DNA of 62,346 bases from Neisseriaceae bacterium (GTDB taxonomy: Bacteria; Pseudomonadota; Gammaproteobacteria; Burkholderiales; Neisseriaceae). Both the position numbers and the translations under genes were made by a program. Shown here piece after piece: positions 26,542 through 35,651 of this stretch; position 1 is the stretch's first letter, and the number at the start of each line of letters is the position of its first letter. The stretch spans positions 1-62,346 of the forward strand of contig JAGBKK010000001.1 in the NCBI GenBank assembly GCA_017934045.1, written 5' to 3'. The notes beneath the pieces were generated by a model, which ran no database searches, had not been told where the DNA came from, and was given only the letters and a program-made list of their open reading frames with translations.

Positions 26542-27252
26542 ATGAATATGAAAAATCTTTTTGCTTTGTGTTTGATTGCTTTATCGTTAGTTGCGTGTAG
26601 TAACGAAAAAAATAATGAAACTGCTACGCAACAAGAAAACAAGGTTGTTACTCAACAGACAGAAGTGGTTAAGGAAGACGTAACAGGTGCTTTAAGCAAT
26701 GCTGAACAAGTTGAGTTAGATAATTTGCTGAATGAACTTTCTGATGCAGAACTTGATAATCCTTCTAAATACAATAAGTTATCAAGAAGTGAGCGATTGC
26801 TCTCTTTATTAAAAAAATCTTGCGATACTGGCAATAAAGAGCATTGTTTAAGTTATGCTGTATTACCCAGCATGCCAGAATTTACGGAAGTATCAGAGAA
26901 ATTTATGCATGGCGATAAATCGCAAGCCCCCAGACTGTTGGCTATCTCGGAAAAAATGTGTAATGACGGTTCGGCTCATATGTGTTTGATGGCTGCCGAA
27001 ACATTTTATCTCGAAGGTTTTCAAGATGATAATGGCAATGAGTTAATTCCAAAAGATGAAGCAAAAGCCATTTCACTATTTGAAAAGGCGTGTTATGCTG
27101 AAATAGATACCAAAGAAAACGCTTGTTATGCGTTGAGTAATATCTATAAAAATGGAGAAATTGTTCCCCAAGACCTTGCCAAAGCCGAAGATTTGTATCA
27201 AAGAGCAGAACAACTGAAATCGGAGAGAAGAAAAGGACACGGCATTGAATAA
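26542..27252 (+). CDS. Lipoprotein with Sel1-like repeats
   Basis: 236 residues; lipobox LVAC with cysteine near residue 19. The mature protein has a low-complexity Gln/Glu/Thr linker and then helical segments with alternating cysteines (KKSCDTGNKEHCLSYA, ISEKMCNDGSAHMCLMAA, FEKACYAEIDTKENACYALS) like cysteine-rich Sel1 repeats; the last unit is IYKNGEIVPQDLAKAEDLY. It is a passenger between yajC and secD. A second Sel1 lipoprotein lies just after secF (32802), so both flanks of the sec genes carry this type. Confidence 0.8.
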   Translation: MNMKNLFALCLIALSLVACSNEKNNETATQQENKVVTQQTEVVKEDVTGALSNAEQVELDNLLNELSDAELDNPSKYNKLSRSERLLSLLKKSCDTGNKEHCLSYAVLPSMPEFTEVSEKFMHGDKSQAPRLLAISEKMCNDGSAHMCLMAAETFYLEGFQDDNGNELIPKDEAKAISLFEKACYAEIDTKENACYALSNIYKNGEIVPQDLAKAEDLYQRAEQLKSERRKGHGIE

Positions 27253-27300
27253 AGTTTTCAGGCTACCTGAAACTTAAATTAAAACAGAAAGTTAAACAAT

Positions 27301-29133
27301 ATGAATCGTTATCCTTTATGGAAATATATTTTGGTGGTCATCACGATTTTGGTGGCGTGTTTATATACCATTCCGAATTTCTTTGGCGAAACGCCTGCGG
27401 TGCAGGTTTCGACCAATCGGCAGTCGTTGAATGTTGCCGCCTTGCAACAGCCGATTAGTCAGGCTTTGCAAAGCAATGGCATATCGCACAACGGTATGTT
27501 TGTGGCAGACGGCAGCCTGAAAGTGCGTTTTTCGGACGAAGAAACGCAGTTAAAGGCACGCGATATTATCGAAAAAACCGCTGGTGATGGTTATATCACG
27601 GCGTTGAACTTAATTCCTGATTCGCCTGCGTGGTTGGCGAAAATTCGTGCGAATCCCATGTTTTTGGGCTTGGATTTGCGTGGTGGCGTGCATTTCTTAA
27701 TGCAGGTGGATATGGAAGCCGCTTTGCAGAAGAAGTTGGACAGTTTCTCGGGCGATATTCGCCGTGCTTTGCGTAATGAAAAAATCCGCAACAGTGGTGT
27801 TTCCCAAAACGGCAACGCTTTGTCGGTGAATTTTCAAGACGCACAAACCGCCAGTCGTGCGATGGGCGTTTTGCAAAAAGCCTTGTTTGACGCACAAATT
27901 GCCCAAGTAGGCGAAAAAACGCTGTCGATTAGCATTCCAGACAACGCGTTACAGCAAATTCGTGAAGAAGCGGTGAAACAAAATATCAACACACTGCACA
28001 ATCGTGTCAATGAATTGGGCGTGGCAGAACCTGTGATTCAGCAAGCAGGGAGCGATCGCATTGTGGTGCAATTACCTGGTATTCAAGACACCGCTCGTGC
28101 CAAAGACATTATCGGACGCACGGCAACACTGGAACTGCATATGGTGGCAGATGACGCACTGTTGCAACAAGCATTGGCAGGCGTTGTGCCAACAGGTTAT
28201 GAATTATTGTATGAAGCAGGCGAAAACCCTGTGCCTGTTTTGGTTTCGACCCAAGTCGAACTGACTGGCGACAGTATCAATGCCGCACAACAAGATTTTG
28301 ACGAAAACGGTGCCCCTGCGGTGGCGTTGCGTTTGAACAATCAAGGGGCAGCGATTTTCGGCGATTTAACGCGTGCCAATGTCGGCAAACGCATGGCAAT
28401 GGTGTTAATCGACCAAGGCAAAAAAGAAGTGGTTACTGCTCCTGTTATTCGTCAGGCGATTACAGGCGGACGCGTGCAAATTTCAGGCGCGATGAATGTC
28501 GCCCAAGCGATTGATACCGCATTGTTACTGCGTTCAGGCAGCCTTGCCGCACCGATGGAAATCATTGAAGAACGCACCATTGGCCCGTCTTTGGGGCGTG
28601 AGAACATTCAAAAAGGTTTCCGCTCAACCCTGTGGGGCTTTGTCGCCGTTGCCGTGTTTATGATTATTTACTATCGAATGTTTGGGCTGTTCTCGGTGAT
28701 AGCATTAACTTCTAACTTATTGTTTTTAATTGCTATTTTATCCGCGTTGCAGGCAACCTTAACCTTACCAGGCATTGCGGCGATTGCTTTAACACTGGGT
28801 ATGGCGATTGACGCGAATGTGCTGATTAACGAACGCATACGCGAAGAATTGCGAGACGGACAACCGCCGCAAATGGCAATTAACAAAGGCTACGAATTTG
28901 CGTGGGGAACGATTGTCGATTCAAACATTACTTCGCTGATTGCAGGTTTGGCATTGCTGATTTTCGGTTCAGGTCCTGTGCGTGGCTTTGCCGTGGTGCA
29001 TTGTATCGGCATTCTCACTTCAATGTATTCTGCCGTAGTGGTTTCTCGCTCTTTGGCAAACTTATGGTACGGCTCACGCCGTAAATTAAAATCCATTTCC
29101 ATTGGCACGGTGTATAAACCCAAGGCGGAGTAA
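27301..29133 (+). CDS. secD: Protein translocase subunit SecD
   Basis: 610-residue RND-type membrane protein that uses proton motive force to pull exported proteins through SecYEG. N-terminal helix, then the periplasmic P1 domain (GLDLRGGVHFLMQVDMEAAL near residue 120), then the membrane part with LRSGSLAAPMEIIEERTIGPSLG, TLGMAIDANVLINERIREEL (essential aspartate) and WGTIVDSNITSLIAGLAL. An uptake-like word encodes DGSLKV near residue 65. Normally followed at once by secF; here three unrelated genes intervene. Confidence 0.96.
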   Translation: MNRYPLWKYILVVITILVACLYTIPNFFGETPAVQVSTNRQSLNVAALQQPISQALQSNGISHNGMFVADGSLKVRFSDEETQLKARDIIEKTAGDGYITALNLIPDSPAWLAKIRANPMFLGLDLRGGVHFLMQVDMEAALQKKLDSFSGDIRRALRNEKIRNSGVSQNGNALSVNFQDAQTASRAMGVLQKALFDAQIAQVGEKTLSISIPDNALQQIREEAVKQNINTLHNRVNELGVAEPVIQQAGSDRIVVQLPGIQDTARAKDIIGRTATLELHMVADDALLQQALAGVVPTGYELLYEAGENPVPVLVSTQVELTGDSINAAQQDFDENGAPAVALRLNNQGAAIFGDLTRANVGKRMAMVLIDQGKKEVVTAPVIRQAITGGRVQISGAMNVAQAIDTALLLRSGSLAAPMEIIEERTIGPSLGRENIQKGFRSTLWGFVAVAVFMIIYYRMFGLFSVIALTSNLLFLIAILSALQATLTLPGIAAIALTLGMAIDANVLINERIREELRDGQPPQMAINKGYEFAWGTIVDSNITSLIAGLALLIFGSGPVRGFAVVHCIGILTSMYSAVVVSRSLANLWYGSRRKLKSISIGTVYKPKAE

Positions 29134-29203
29134 TGGATTGATGGCTGCCTGAAACATAATTTTTTCAGGCAGTCTGAAAAAAAATTAAAAAAGGAATTAA
29201 AAA

Positions 29204-29689
29204 ATGATAAACGAATTGTTAATAAAACTTGGCACAGAATTAACGGCATTAACCACGAAAGGAACAATTGCTGTTATAGGTGATAAGATTAAAGCATACA
29301 AAGAAATTAAAGATGCAGAAGAACTCAAAGGAAAATATGGAGATATTATTAACCAGATAATACAAGAACGAGAAGACGCAATTCGTATTGCTCGAACATA
29401 TCAAGCAGAACTTGAAAGAATTGTTATTAGCGATGATGATATTAAACATTTACACAATACAATATCAAGATTGCTTGATTTAATAAAACCATTTGCCCCA
29501 CAAACTGGCGATATTGATATTGATACATTTAAAGATTTAATAAATGCAGATACATTAAAAACAATGCAGTTATTAGGTTTTAATTACAAGGAAGCAATAG
29601 GGGAGCCATTAACTAAATTATGTGCTGACAAAATTTCTTCCTTTGGAGAAAAACAAGCAAGAACTAATAATCAGAAAAATAGGAAGTAA
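29204..29689 (+). CDS. Unknown helical protein before the restriction-modification genes
   Basis: 161 residues, AT-rich, predicted mostly alpha-helical with a possible coiled coil (KLGTELTALTTKGTIAVIGD, then KAYKEIKDAEELKGKYGDII). No helix-turn-helix was recognised, so it does not look like a C (controller) protein. Flanked by degenerate uptake sequences (near 29164 and 29694). It appears to have arrived with, or next to, the methyltransferase-endonuclease pair. Confidence 0.65.
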   Translation: MINELLIKLGTELTALTTKGTIAVIGDKIKAYKEIKDAEELKGKYGDIINQIIQEREDAIRIARTYQAELERIVISDDDIKHLHNTISRLLDLIKPFAPQTGDIDIDTFKDLINADTLKTMQLLGFNYKEAIGEPLTKLCADKISSFGEKQARTNNQKNRK

Positions 29690-29721
29690 TCTTTCAGGAA
29701 GCCTGAACAGGATTTTTGAAT

Positions 29722-30708
29722 ATGAATTTAATCAGTTTATTTGCAGGTTGTGGTGGATTAGATTTAGGCTTTGAAAAAGCAGGGTTTAATATATCTGCTG
29801 CAAATGAATTTGATAAAACTATTTGGGAAACATATGAAAAAAATCATCACACAAATTTAATTAAAAAAGACATCAAACAAGTATCGTCAAGCGAATTTCC
29901 TGATTGTGATGGTATTATCGGTGGACCACCGTGTCAATCTTGGAGTGAAGCAGGTTCGCGGCAGGGAATTGATGACCCAAAAGGAAAACTCTTTTATGAG
30001 TATATTCGTATTTTGCGAGATAAAAAACCTAAATTCTTTTTAGCAGAAAATGTTAAAGGAATGATGGCCGAACGCCATAATCAGGCAGTAAAAAATATTG
30101 TTCAAGAATTTGAACAATCAGGTTATGATTTACATATCATTTTATTAAATGCCGCAGATTATGGGGTAGCACAAGATAGAAAACGCGTTTTTTATATTGG
30201 TTTTAGAAAAGATTTAAATATTTCTTATATTCCGCCACAACCATATAAAGAAAAATTATCGTTTAAGGATATTATTTTTGATTTGCAAAATAATGCTATT
30301 AAAGCATTACCGCAAAATAAAACCAATGGCAATCAATGTAAATTTCCTAATCACGAATATTATATTGGTGGCTTTTCGCCGATTTTTATGAGTAGAAATC
30401 GTGTGCGACAATGGCATGAACAGGCCTTTACGGTGCAAGCGTCAGGCAGACAATGTCAATTACACCCACAAGCCCCAGTTATGCCCAAAGTGGCATTGAA
30501 TAAAAATAAATTTGTGGAAGGAAAAGAGCATTTATATCGCCGCCTAACCGTGCGAGAATGTGCCAGAGTACAAGGTTTTCCTGATGATTTTATTTTTTAT
30601 TACAATAAGTTAAATGACGGTTATAAAATGATTGGTAATGCTGTGCCTGTGAATTTATCTTTTGAAATGGCAAAATCTATTTTACAGGCATTGGAGAATA
30701 GAAAATGA
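29722..30708 (+). CDS. DNA cytosine-5 methyltransferase, HaeIII/NgoPII type (predicted GGCC)
   Basis: 328 residues from the ATG at 29722. All C5-methyltransferase motifs are present: [34 protein letters not shown] with the catalytic PCQ cysteine, [46 protein letters not shown] and [10 protein letters not shown]. The target-recognition stretch [20 protein letters not shown] followed by [12 protein letters not shown] closely follows the M.HaeIII sequence as I remember it, which recognises GGCC. Hence GGCC specificity is a strong inference. The gene's stop overlaps the endonuclease start (ATGA). Located between secD and secF. Confidence 0.92.
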   Translation: MNLISLFAGCGGLDLGFEKAGFNISAANEFDKTIWETYEKNHHTNLIKKDIKQVSSSEFPDCDGIIGGPPCQSWSEAGSRQGIDDPKGKLFYEYIRILRDKKPKFFLAENVKGMMAERHNQAVKNIVQEFEQSGYDLHIILLNAADYGVAQDRKRVFYIGFRKDLNISYIPPQPYKEKLSFKDIIFDLQNNAIKALPQNKTNGNQCKFPNHEYYIGGFSPIFMSRNRVRQWHEQAFTVQASGRQCQLHPQAPVMPKVALNKNKFVEGKEHLYRRLTVRECARVQGFPDDFIFYYNKLNDGYKMIGNAVPVNLSFEMAKSILQALENRK

Positions 30709-31652
30709 GCAATCAAAGTAATAAATTAGGTAGAGCATACGAATATGCTTGTTTAATTTCTTTATTTAATGCGATTGACAAAATAAGACAGGTAAAAATT
30801 ATTGAAAACAGCAGTTTTACTACGGCATTAAAATCTTGGGAATTATTAACTATTGAAGAACAAGAACAGTATTTAATTAGTGCGAATGCAATTATCAATA
30901 CAATATTTGAATTTGAACCCTTAATTCAAGAAAAAAATAATAATGATATATTAGAATTACAACTGCAACAAGACAATAAAGGCGAAACGGCTGATGTGCG
31001 AGATATTTTAATTATTAGAAGTTCGATTGGTTGGGAAATTGGATTAAGTGTAAAACACAATCATTTTGCAGCAAAACATTCTCGATTAAGCAAAAATATT
31101 GATTTTGGTGAAAAATGGTTAAATATACCTGTATCGCAAAATTATAAAAATGAAATTCACCCTATTTTTACATATTTGGAGCAAGAAAAACAAAAAGGAA
31201 CAAATTGGCGTGATTTAACCGATAAAGAAGATAAAATTTATTATCCACTAATGCTTGCTTTTAAAAACGAATTAAATCGTATTTACCAACAACATGGGGC
31301 TATTGTGGCTCGCAAAATGGTTGAATATTTTTTAGGAAAATATGATTTTTATAAAATCATTAGTGTGGATAATAAACAAAAAACGCAATTACAAGTATTT
31401 AATCTTTATCAATAATTAGGTAAAAATAGGGTGCAAAAATTAAAAGCAGTGCCATTGCCTACGGAAATTTTATATTTAGATTTCCAAAAGAATAAGAAAA
31501 ATACTTTATTGTTGTGTTTAGATGAGGGTTGGCAATTTTCGTTAAGAATACACAATGCTAAAACTGCAGTTGAACCAAGTTTGAAATTTGATATTCAAAT
31601 TAAAGGAATGCCTGCGGATATTTTAATTGTGGATTGTTTTTGGAAGAAATAG
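30705..31652 (+). pseudogene. HaeIII-family restriction endonuclease with internal stop
   Basis: Reads open for 236 codons (NKLGRAYEYACLISLFNAID at the start; GETADVRDILIIRSSIGWEI then GLSVKHNHFAAKHSRLSKNI, consistent with a PD-(D/E)XK-like core). It then meets TAA at 31413-31415. In the same frame the sequence stays open for 78 more codons to a TAG at 31650: LGKNRVQKLKAVPLPTEILY, then LDEGWQFSLRIHNAKTAVEP and SLKFDIQIKGMPADI, which is the expected C-terminus of this family. The joined length of ~315 fits the family. A single CAA-to-TAA change would explain it. The methyltransferase beside it is intact. Sequencing error or residual readthrough cannot be excluded. Confidence 0.82.
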
Positions 31653-31711
31653 TCTGCCAGAAAAATATTTCAGGCAGCCTGAAAATGAAAATATAAATGG
31701 AGTTTAACAAT

Positions 31712-32665
31712 ATGGAATTATTCCGATTTAAAAAAGATATACCGTTTATGTCGTGGGGCAAAATTACTACGGCGATTTCCTTAATTACTTTTATTTTGGC
31801 GGTATTTTTCTTAATATTCAAAGGATTAAATTTTTCCGTTGAATTTACAGGCGGCACGGTAATGCAGGTGTCGTATAAGGAAGGGGCAGATTTGAATCAA
31901 ATTCGCAATCGCTTGCAAACCCTGCAAATGGGTGATGTGCAAGTGCAAGCATTAGGCACAACAAAAGATGTGATGATTCGCCTGCCGAATAAAAATACCG
32001 CTGAAAACGATAGCAAAGACGCGGCGGCGGCGTTGTCTAATCAAGTGATGGAATTATTAAAACAAGACAATCCCAGCGTGGAAATGACGCAGGTTGAGTT
32101 TATCGGCCCGCAAGTGGGTGAAGAGTTGGTAACACATGGGCTTGCGGCGATTGCTATGGTATGTATCGGCATTATTATTTATCTGTCTTTGCGGTTTGAG
32201 TGGCGATTTGCATTAGCGGCGATTATTGCCAATATGCACGATGTGATTATTATTTTGGGCTTTTTTGCCTTTTTCCAGTGGGAATTTTCGCTCACGGTTT
32301 TGGCAGGCGTTTTGGCGGTGTTGGGCTATTCGGTGAATGAAGCAGTGGTGATTTTCGACCGTATTCGTGAAAACTTCCGCAAGCCGTCTATGCGTGGCAA
32401 ATCCGTGCCACAAGTGATTGACAACGCCATTACCGCCACAATGAGCCGCACCGCCATTACGCACGGTTCAACCGAAGCGATGGTGATTTCCATGCTGTTA
32501 TTCGGCGGAGACGCACTGCACGGCTTTTCGATGGCTTTGACCATCGGCATTTTATTCGGCATTTACTCGTCCGTGTTGGTTGCCAGCCCCTTGTTGTTAA
32601 TGTTTAGATTATCACGCGAAAGTTTGGTCAAACCCCAAAAACGCAAAGAAGAAGCAGTGGTGTGA
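31712..32665 (+). CDS. secF: Protein translocase subunit SecF
   Basis: 317 residues from ATG 31712 (GGAG upstream). N-terminal helix, NFSVEFTGGTVMQVSYKEG of the periplasmic domain, then five membrane helices with HDVIIILGFFAFFQWEFSL, AVLGYSVNEAVVIFDRIREN (conserved D and R) and ATMSRTAITHGSTEAMVIS. Works with SecD. Its 2.6-kb distance from secD means it probably needs read-through from the operon promoter or a promoter inside the inserted genes. Confidence 0.96.
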   Translation: MELFRFKKDIPFMSWGKITTAISLITFILAVFFLIFKGLNFSVEFTGGTVMQVSYKEGADLNQIRNRLQTLQMGDVQVQALGTTKDVMIRLPNKNTAENDSKDAAAALSNQVMELLKQDNPSVEMTQVEFIGPQVGEELVTHGLAAIAMVCIGIIIYLSLRFEWRFALAAIIANMHDVIIILGFFAFFQWEFSLTVLAGVLAVLGYSVNEAVVIFDRIRENFRKPSMRGKSVPQVIDNAITATMSRTAITHGSTEAMVISMLLFGGDALHGFSMALTIGILFGIYSSVLVASPLLLMFRLSRESLVKPQKRKEEAVV

Positions 32666-32668
32666 TTG

Positions 32669-32693
32669 TCGGGTGGACAACTTGTTGCCCACG
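32669..32693. repeat. GTAGGGTGGGCAAC palindrome copy after secF
   Basis: TCGGGTGGACAACTTGTTGCCCACGA, imperfect copy of the family seen at 54866, 55301 and 56362, lying right after the secF stop. Confidence 0.7.
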
Positions 32694-32801
32694 AAATAAC
32701 GACAAAAAGCAATTTCAGGCAGCCTGAAACCCATAAGACTGCCTGAAATAATTTAATGCAATTCTATCTGCTAAATACTGTTTTTGATTTAAGGAATGAA
32801 T

Positions 32802-33350
32802 ATGACACGATCATTATGGATTATATTATTAGCAAGTGCTGTATTTTATCTCTCGGCGTGTGTAGAACAACAGCAAACTAATCAGGTAGATTGTCAGGAA
32901 GAAAAAGTTTGTTTTGAAAAAGGAGAAGATTATTTTCTCAATTACAAAGATTACACCCAAGCTAAAATTTATTATGAAAAAGCCGCTGAACAAGGATATG
33001 CAGAAGCACAAAATAGGTTAGGCATAATGTATTCTTCAAGCAGTTATGGTTTGGAAATAAATTACACCAAAGCCAAAGAATATTTTGAACAAGCCGCGGA
33101 ACAAGGGCTGAAACAAGCACAATTTAATTTAGGAAATATGTATAAATATGGAAAAGGCGTACCACAAGATTATTCGCAAACGATTAAATGGTATAAAAAA
33201 GCAGCAGAACAAGGAGCAGCACCTGCACAATATGGTTTAGGTGATATGTATGCCAAAGGTTTGGGTGTAGAAAAAGATTTATCTCAAGCTCAAGTCTATT
33301 TAAAACAAGCTTGCCAAAATAATTATTTATTGGCTTGTCAGAAACAATAA
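32802..33350 (+). CDS. Sel1-like repeat lipoprotein
   Basis: 182 residues from the ATG at 32802 (AAGGA seven bases upstream; the ATG at 32796 is too close to it). Lipobox LSAC near residue 20. Three to four Sel1 repeats follow: YTQAKIYYEKAAEQGYAEAQ, YTKAKEYFEQAAEQGLKQAQ, YSQTIKWYKKAAEQGAAPAQ and LSQAQVYLKQACQNNYLLAC. Sel1 proteins scaffold protein contacts; a periplasmic or outer-membrane location is expected. Function otherwise unknown. Confidence 0.85.
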   Translation: MTRSLWIILLASAVFYLSACVEQQQTNQVDCQEEKVCFEKGEDYFLNYKDYTQAKIYYEKAAEQGYAEAQNRLGIMYSSSSYGLEINYTKAKEYFEQAAEQGLKQAQFNLGNMYKYGKGVPQDYSQTIKWYKKAAEQGAAPAQYGLGDMYAKGLGVEKDLSQAQVYLKQACQNNYLLACQKQ

Positions 33351-33469
33351 ACGCTTGTTTGATACTGCCAGAACCAACGCATCCTGTTTCACTTTTGAAT
33401 TTGTTTGACTATAAAAAGCAATTTCAGGCAGCCTGAAACTGGATAAATAAAGTATAAGGATAAACTTAA

Positions 33470-34375
33470 ATGAAAAATCTTTTTCAAATCATTATATTAT
33501 CTTTAACAGTTAATCTGTTTTTAACCGCTTGTTCCGAACAGCAACGCCAAGATTTAACGCAAAAAATAAAACAAAAACAAATAGAAAATGCCATTAAAAA
33601 ACTGCCCACGCATAATGAGCCTATGCCCGAATATCCGCAGATTAAACCGCCGTCTGAATTATCGAATGAACAAATTGATAAAAATGTGCAGTTTGTAACC
33701 ACGCAAATTGTTCATCATGAAAATCGGATTATTTATTACAGCAAAGTGGAAAAAGCAGACGGCGATAGAGAAGTTATTGAAAATAAAGCCGATAGCGAAT
33801 ATTACCGTACCATTTTAGGCACAACGGCAGACGGCAACTGTGCCATTCAGGACTTTTATTCGGAAAATGATAAAAAACAAATCGAGCCGATGATTGTGAA
33901 AAAAGACGAGTGCGAAAGTTGGAAAGCCCAACCATTTGACGGTATGGCGGTTTGGTATGATAAAAATGGCACTGTGGATAGCACATTGAATGGTATTTCG
34001 TGGTTTCGACAAGGGGCGTTATATGCAGGGGTGATGAATAATGAACAAAATCATATCTTGATTTATGGTGAAGAAAATATTCGTCCCAATGTTCATCGCA
34101 CGGTGATTGTGCATACAGAAACCCCCAAAGACGCACAACAGCCGCCTGCTTTTGAATGCGAATTTAACGAAAAAGAAAATAAAATCGAAAAATTTATTAT
34201 TTTTGCAGGCGATAAAATGGTGAATAAAGTTGCATTTCACAATGACAATAAAATCGATCCAAGTCGCTTGATTTCTTGGACGGCGGACGGCTATGGTTTC
34301 GTGGATACGATGAATACAAATAAAATAAAAGAAATACAAGAAGTTGCCGATACATTGTGCGGCGTGAAAAAATAA
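33470..34375 (+). CDS. Lipoprotein, tandem paralogue A
   Basis: 301 residues; lipobox LTAC with cysteine at ~21. The mature part shares a framework with the next gene: MPEYPQIKPPSELSNEQ, SEYYRTILGTTADGNCAIQD-FYSE, VVKKDECESW-type segment, and a C-terminal RLISWTADGYGFVDT ending in a conserved cysteine (CGVKK). Three conserved cysteines may form a disulfide. No known family. One unusual point: no uptake sequence is inside it, but one lies on each side (33423, 34400). Confidence 0.75.
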   Translation: MKNLFQIIILSLTVNLFLTACSEQQRQDLTQKIKQKQIENAIKKLPTHNEPMPEYPQIKPPSELSNEQIDKNVQFVTTQIVHHENRIIYYSKVEKADGDREVIENKADSEYYRTILGTTADGNCAIQDFYSENDKKQIEPMIVKKDECESWKAQPFDGMAVWYDKNGTVDSTLNGISWFRQGALYAGVMNNEQNHILIYGEENIRPNVHRTVIVHTETPKDAQQPPAFECEFNEKENKIEKFIIFAGDKMVNKVAFHNDNKIDPSRLISWTADGYGFVDTMNTNKIKEIQEVADTLCGVKK

Positions 34376-34459
34376 AGCAGAATAGGGCGGTTGTATATTT
34401 TCAGGCTGCCTGAAATACAAAATTTTTAACCCATTTTTGAACAGAAAAAGGAAATCGAT

Positions 34460-35338
34460 ATGAAGTTGAAAACGCTGGTTGCATTAACTGCGGTTATGGC
34501 TGTTTCGTCTTGTGCTGCGTTTAAAAAAGAAAGCGAACAGGACAAGGCAAATAAAGAAATGATTGCCGCATTAGAAAAAATGCCCAAACACAACGAAGCC
34601 GAGCCGCCATATCCTGCCGTGCCGTCTTTAAGTCAAATTTTGCCGAATGAAGTGGCAAAAAATCGAGCTAATATTCAATCGCAAATTGCCCAAGCAGACG
34701 GCAAAACACGCGTTTATTTCAGCAAAAAAGCAGACGCGAAACAAAATCGATCCGTGGTGAAAAGCAAATCTGCGTCTGAATACTATCGCATTATTTTAGG
34801 CAAAACCCAACAGGGCGATTGTGCCATTCAAGATTTTTACAGCGAAACCGACCAACCACAAAACGAACCTGTGGTGGTGAAAAAATCCGATTGCAAAAAA
34901 TGGAATGCCCAATATGTGGGAAACACCTTGGCATTCACTTACAGCAAAGACGGCAAAATGATTAACAATCCTGTGGCGTGGTTGAACAACAATCAAGCAC
35001 AATTATTGGTGGCAGAAACCAATCAAAATATTGTGCTAACCCAACCTGTTGCCGCATTGATGGCAAAACGCACCATATTAAATAAAAACAAACCAGCCAA
35101 CGACCCACGCTATTTTGTGGTTGAATGCGTGTTCAATCGCCAAAATAATCAAATGGAATATTTAACGGCATATCAAAGCAACGGCATTACCAAACGCTTT
35201 GAAATGACAAACGGACAAATCAATCCGCAACGCATTTTGTCGTGGGTACCCACAGGGCATAAAGTGTTAGACTCCTATCCGCCCGAACGATTAGGCGAAT
35301 TGCAAAACGCCTTGCGTAGTATGTGTGGCTTGAATTAA
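34460..35338 (+). CDS. Lipoprotein, tandem paralogue B
   Basis: 292 residues; lipobox VSSC with cysteine at ~18. Paralogue of the gene at 33470: MPKHNEAEPPYPAVPSLSQI, SEYYRIILGKTQQGDCAIQD followed by FYSE, VVVKKSDCKKW and RILSWVPTGHKVLDS with terminal MCGLN. Conserved blocks are spaced alike, while the rest has diverged, so the duplication is old. Function unknown. Confidence 0.75.
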   Translation: MKLKTLVALTAVMAVSSCAAFKKESEQDKANKEMIAALEKMPKHNEAEPPYPAVPSLSQILPNEVAKNRANIQSQIAQADGKTRVYFSKKADAKQNRSVVKSKSASEYYRIILGKTQQGDCAIQDFYSETDQPQNEPVVVKKSDCKKWNAQYVGNTLAFTYSKDGKMINNPVAWLNNNQAQLLVAETNQNIVLTQPVAALMAKRTILNKNKPANDPRYFVVECVFNRQNNQMEYLTAYQSNGITKRFEMTNGQINPQRILSWVPTGHKVLDSYPPERLGELQNALRSMCGLN

Positions 35339-35651
35339 GCGTAGGGTGGCTCTTCGACCCACCGCAAAACCGCAGGTTTTGGTGTAGGGTGGGCAACTTG
35401 TTGAGAACGCATTGAATATCATAATTTTCAGGCAGCATAGTAGTGTGGGCATTCTTGCCCACCAAACAAGCCGTAAGGCTTGTATATAAACATTTCAGGC
35501 AGCCTGAAAAATGTTAAACTGCGTGGGCAAGAATGCCCACCCTACAATCACCTGCGGTGCTTTGGTTGGTTGGAAATTCACCCTACGCAGGGTTGATTTT
35601 TTATTTCAGGCAGCCTGAAACCCCCACAACTCCCACAGAAAGGACTTCAAA
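35339..35651. other. Gene-free repeat region
   Basis: Holds at least four GTAGGGTGGG-type palindromes (about 35342-35365, 35383-35404, 35447-35463, 35520-35546), one AAACAAGCCGTAAGGCTTGT module and two perfect uptake sequences (35494, 35605), plus a broken one near 35426. AAAGGA precedes the next gene. No coding sequence seen. Confidence 0.75.

Noticed and set aside
28890-29267. 125-codon minus-strand reading frame over the end of secD
   Set aside because: Entirely antisense to a well-supported secD and without a ribosome-binding site or recognisable product.
29204-29689. C-protein (controller) of the restriction-modification system
   Set aside because: No helix-turn-helix pattern and too long for a typical controller; kept as unknown.
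31431-31652. Independent 73-codon gene after the endonuclease
   Set aside because: It is in frame with the preceding gene and matches that family's C-terminus, so it is better read as the broken end of the same gene.
35339-35651. CRISPR-like array
   Set aside because: Repeats are palindromic uptake sequences and GTAGGG repeats with irregular spacing, no constant repeat-spacer unit and no cas genes.
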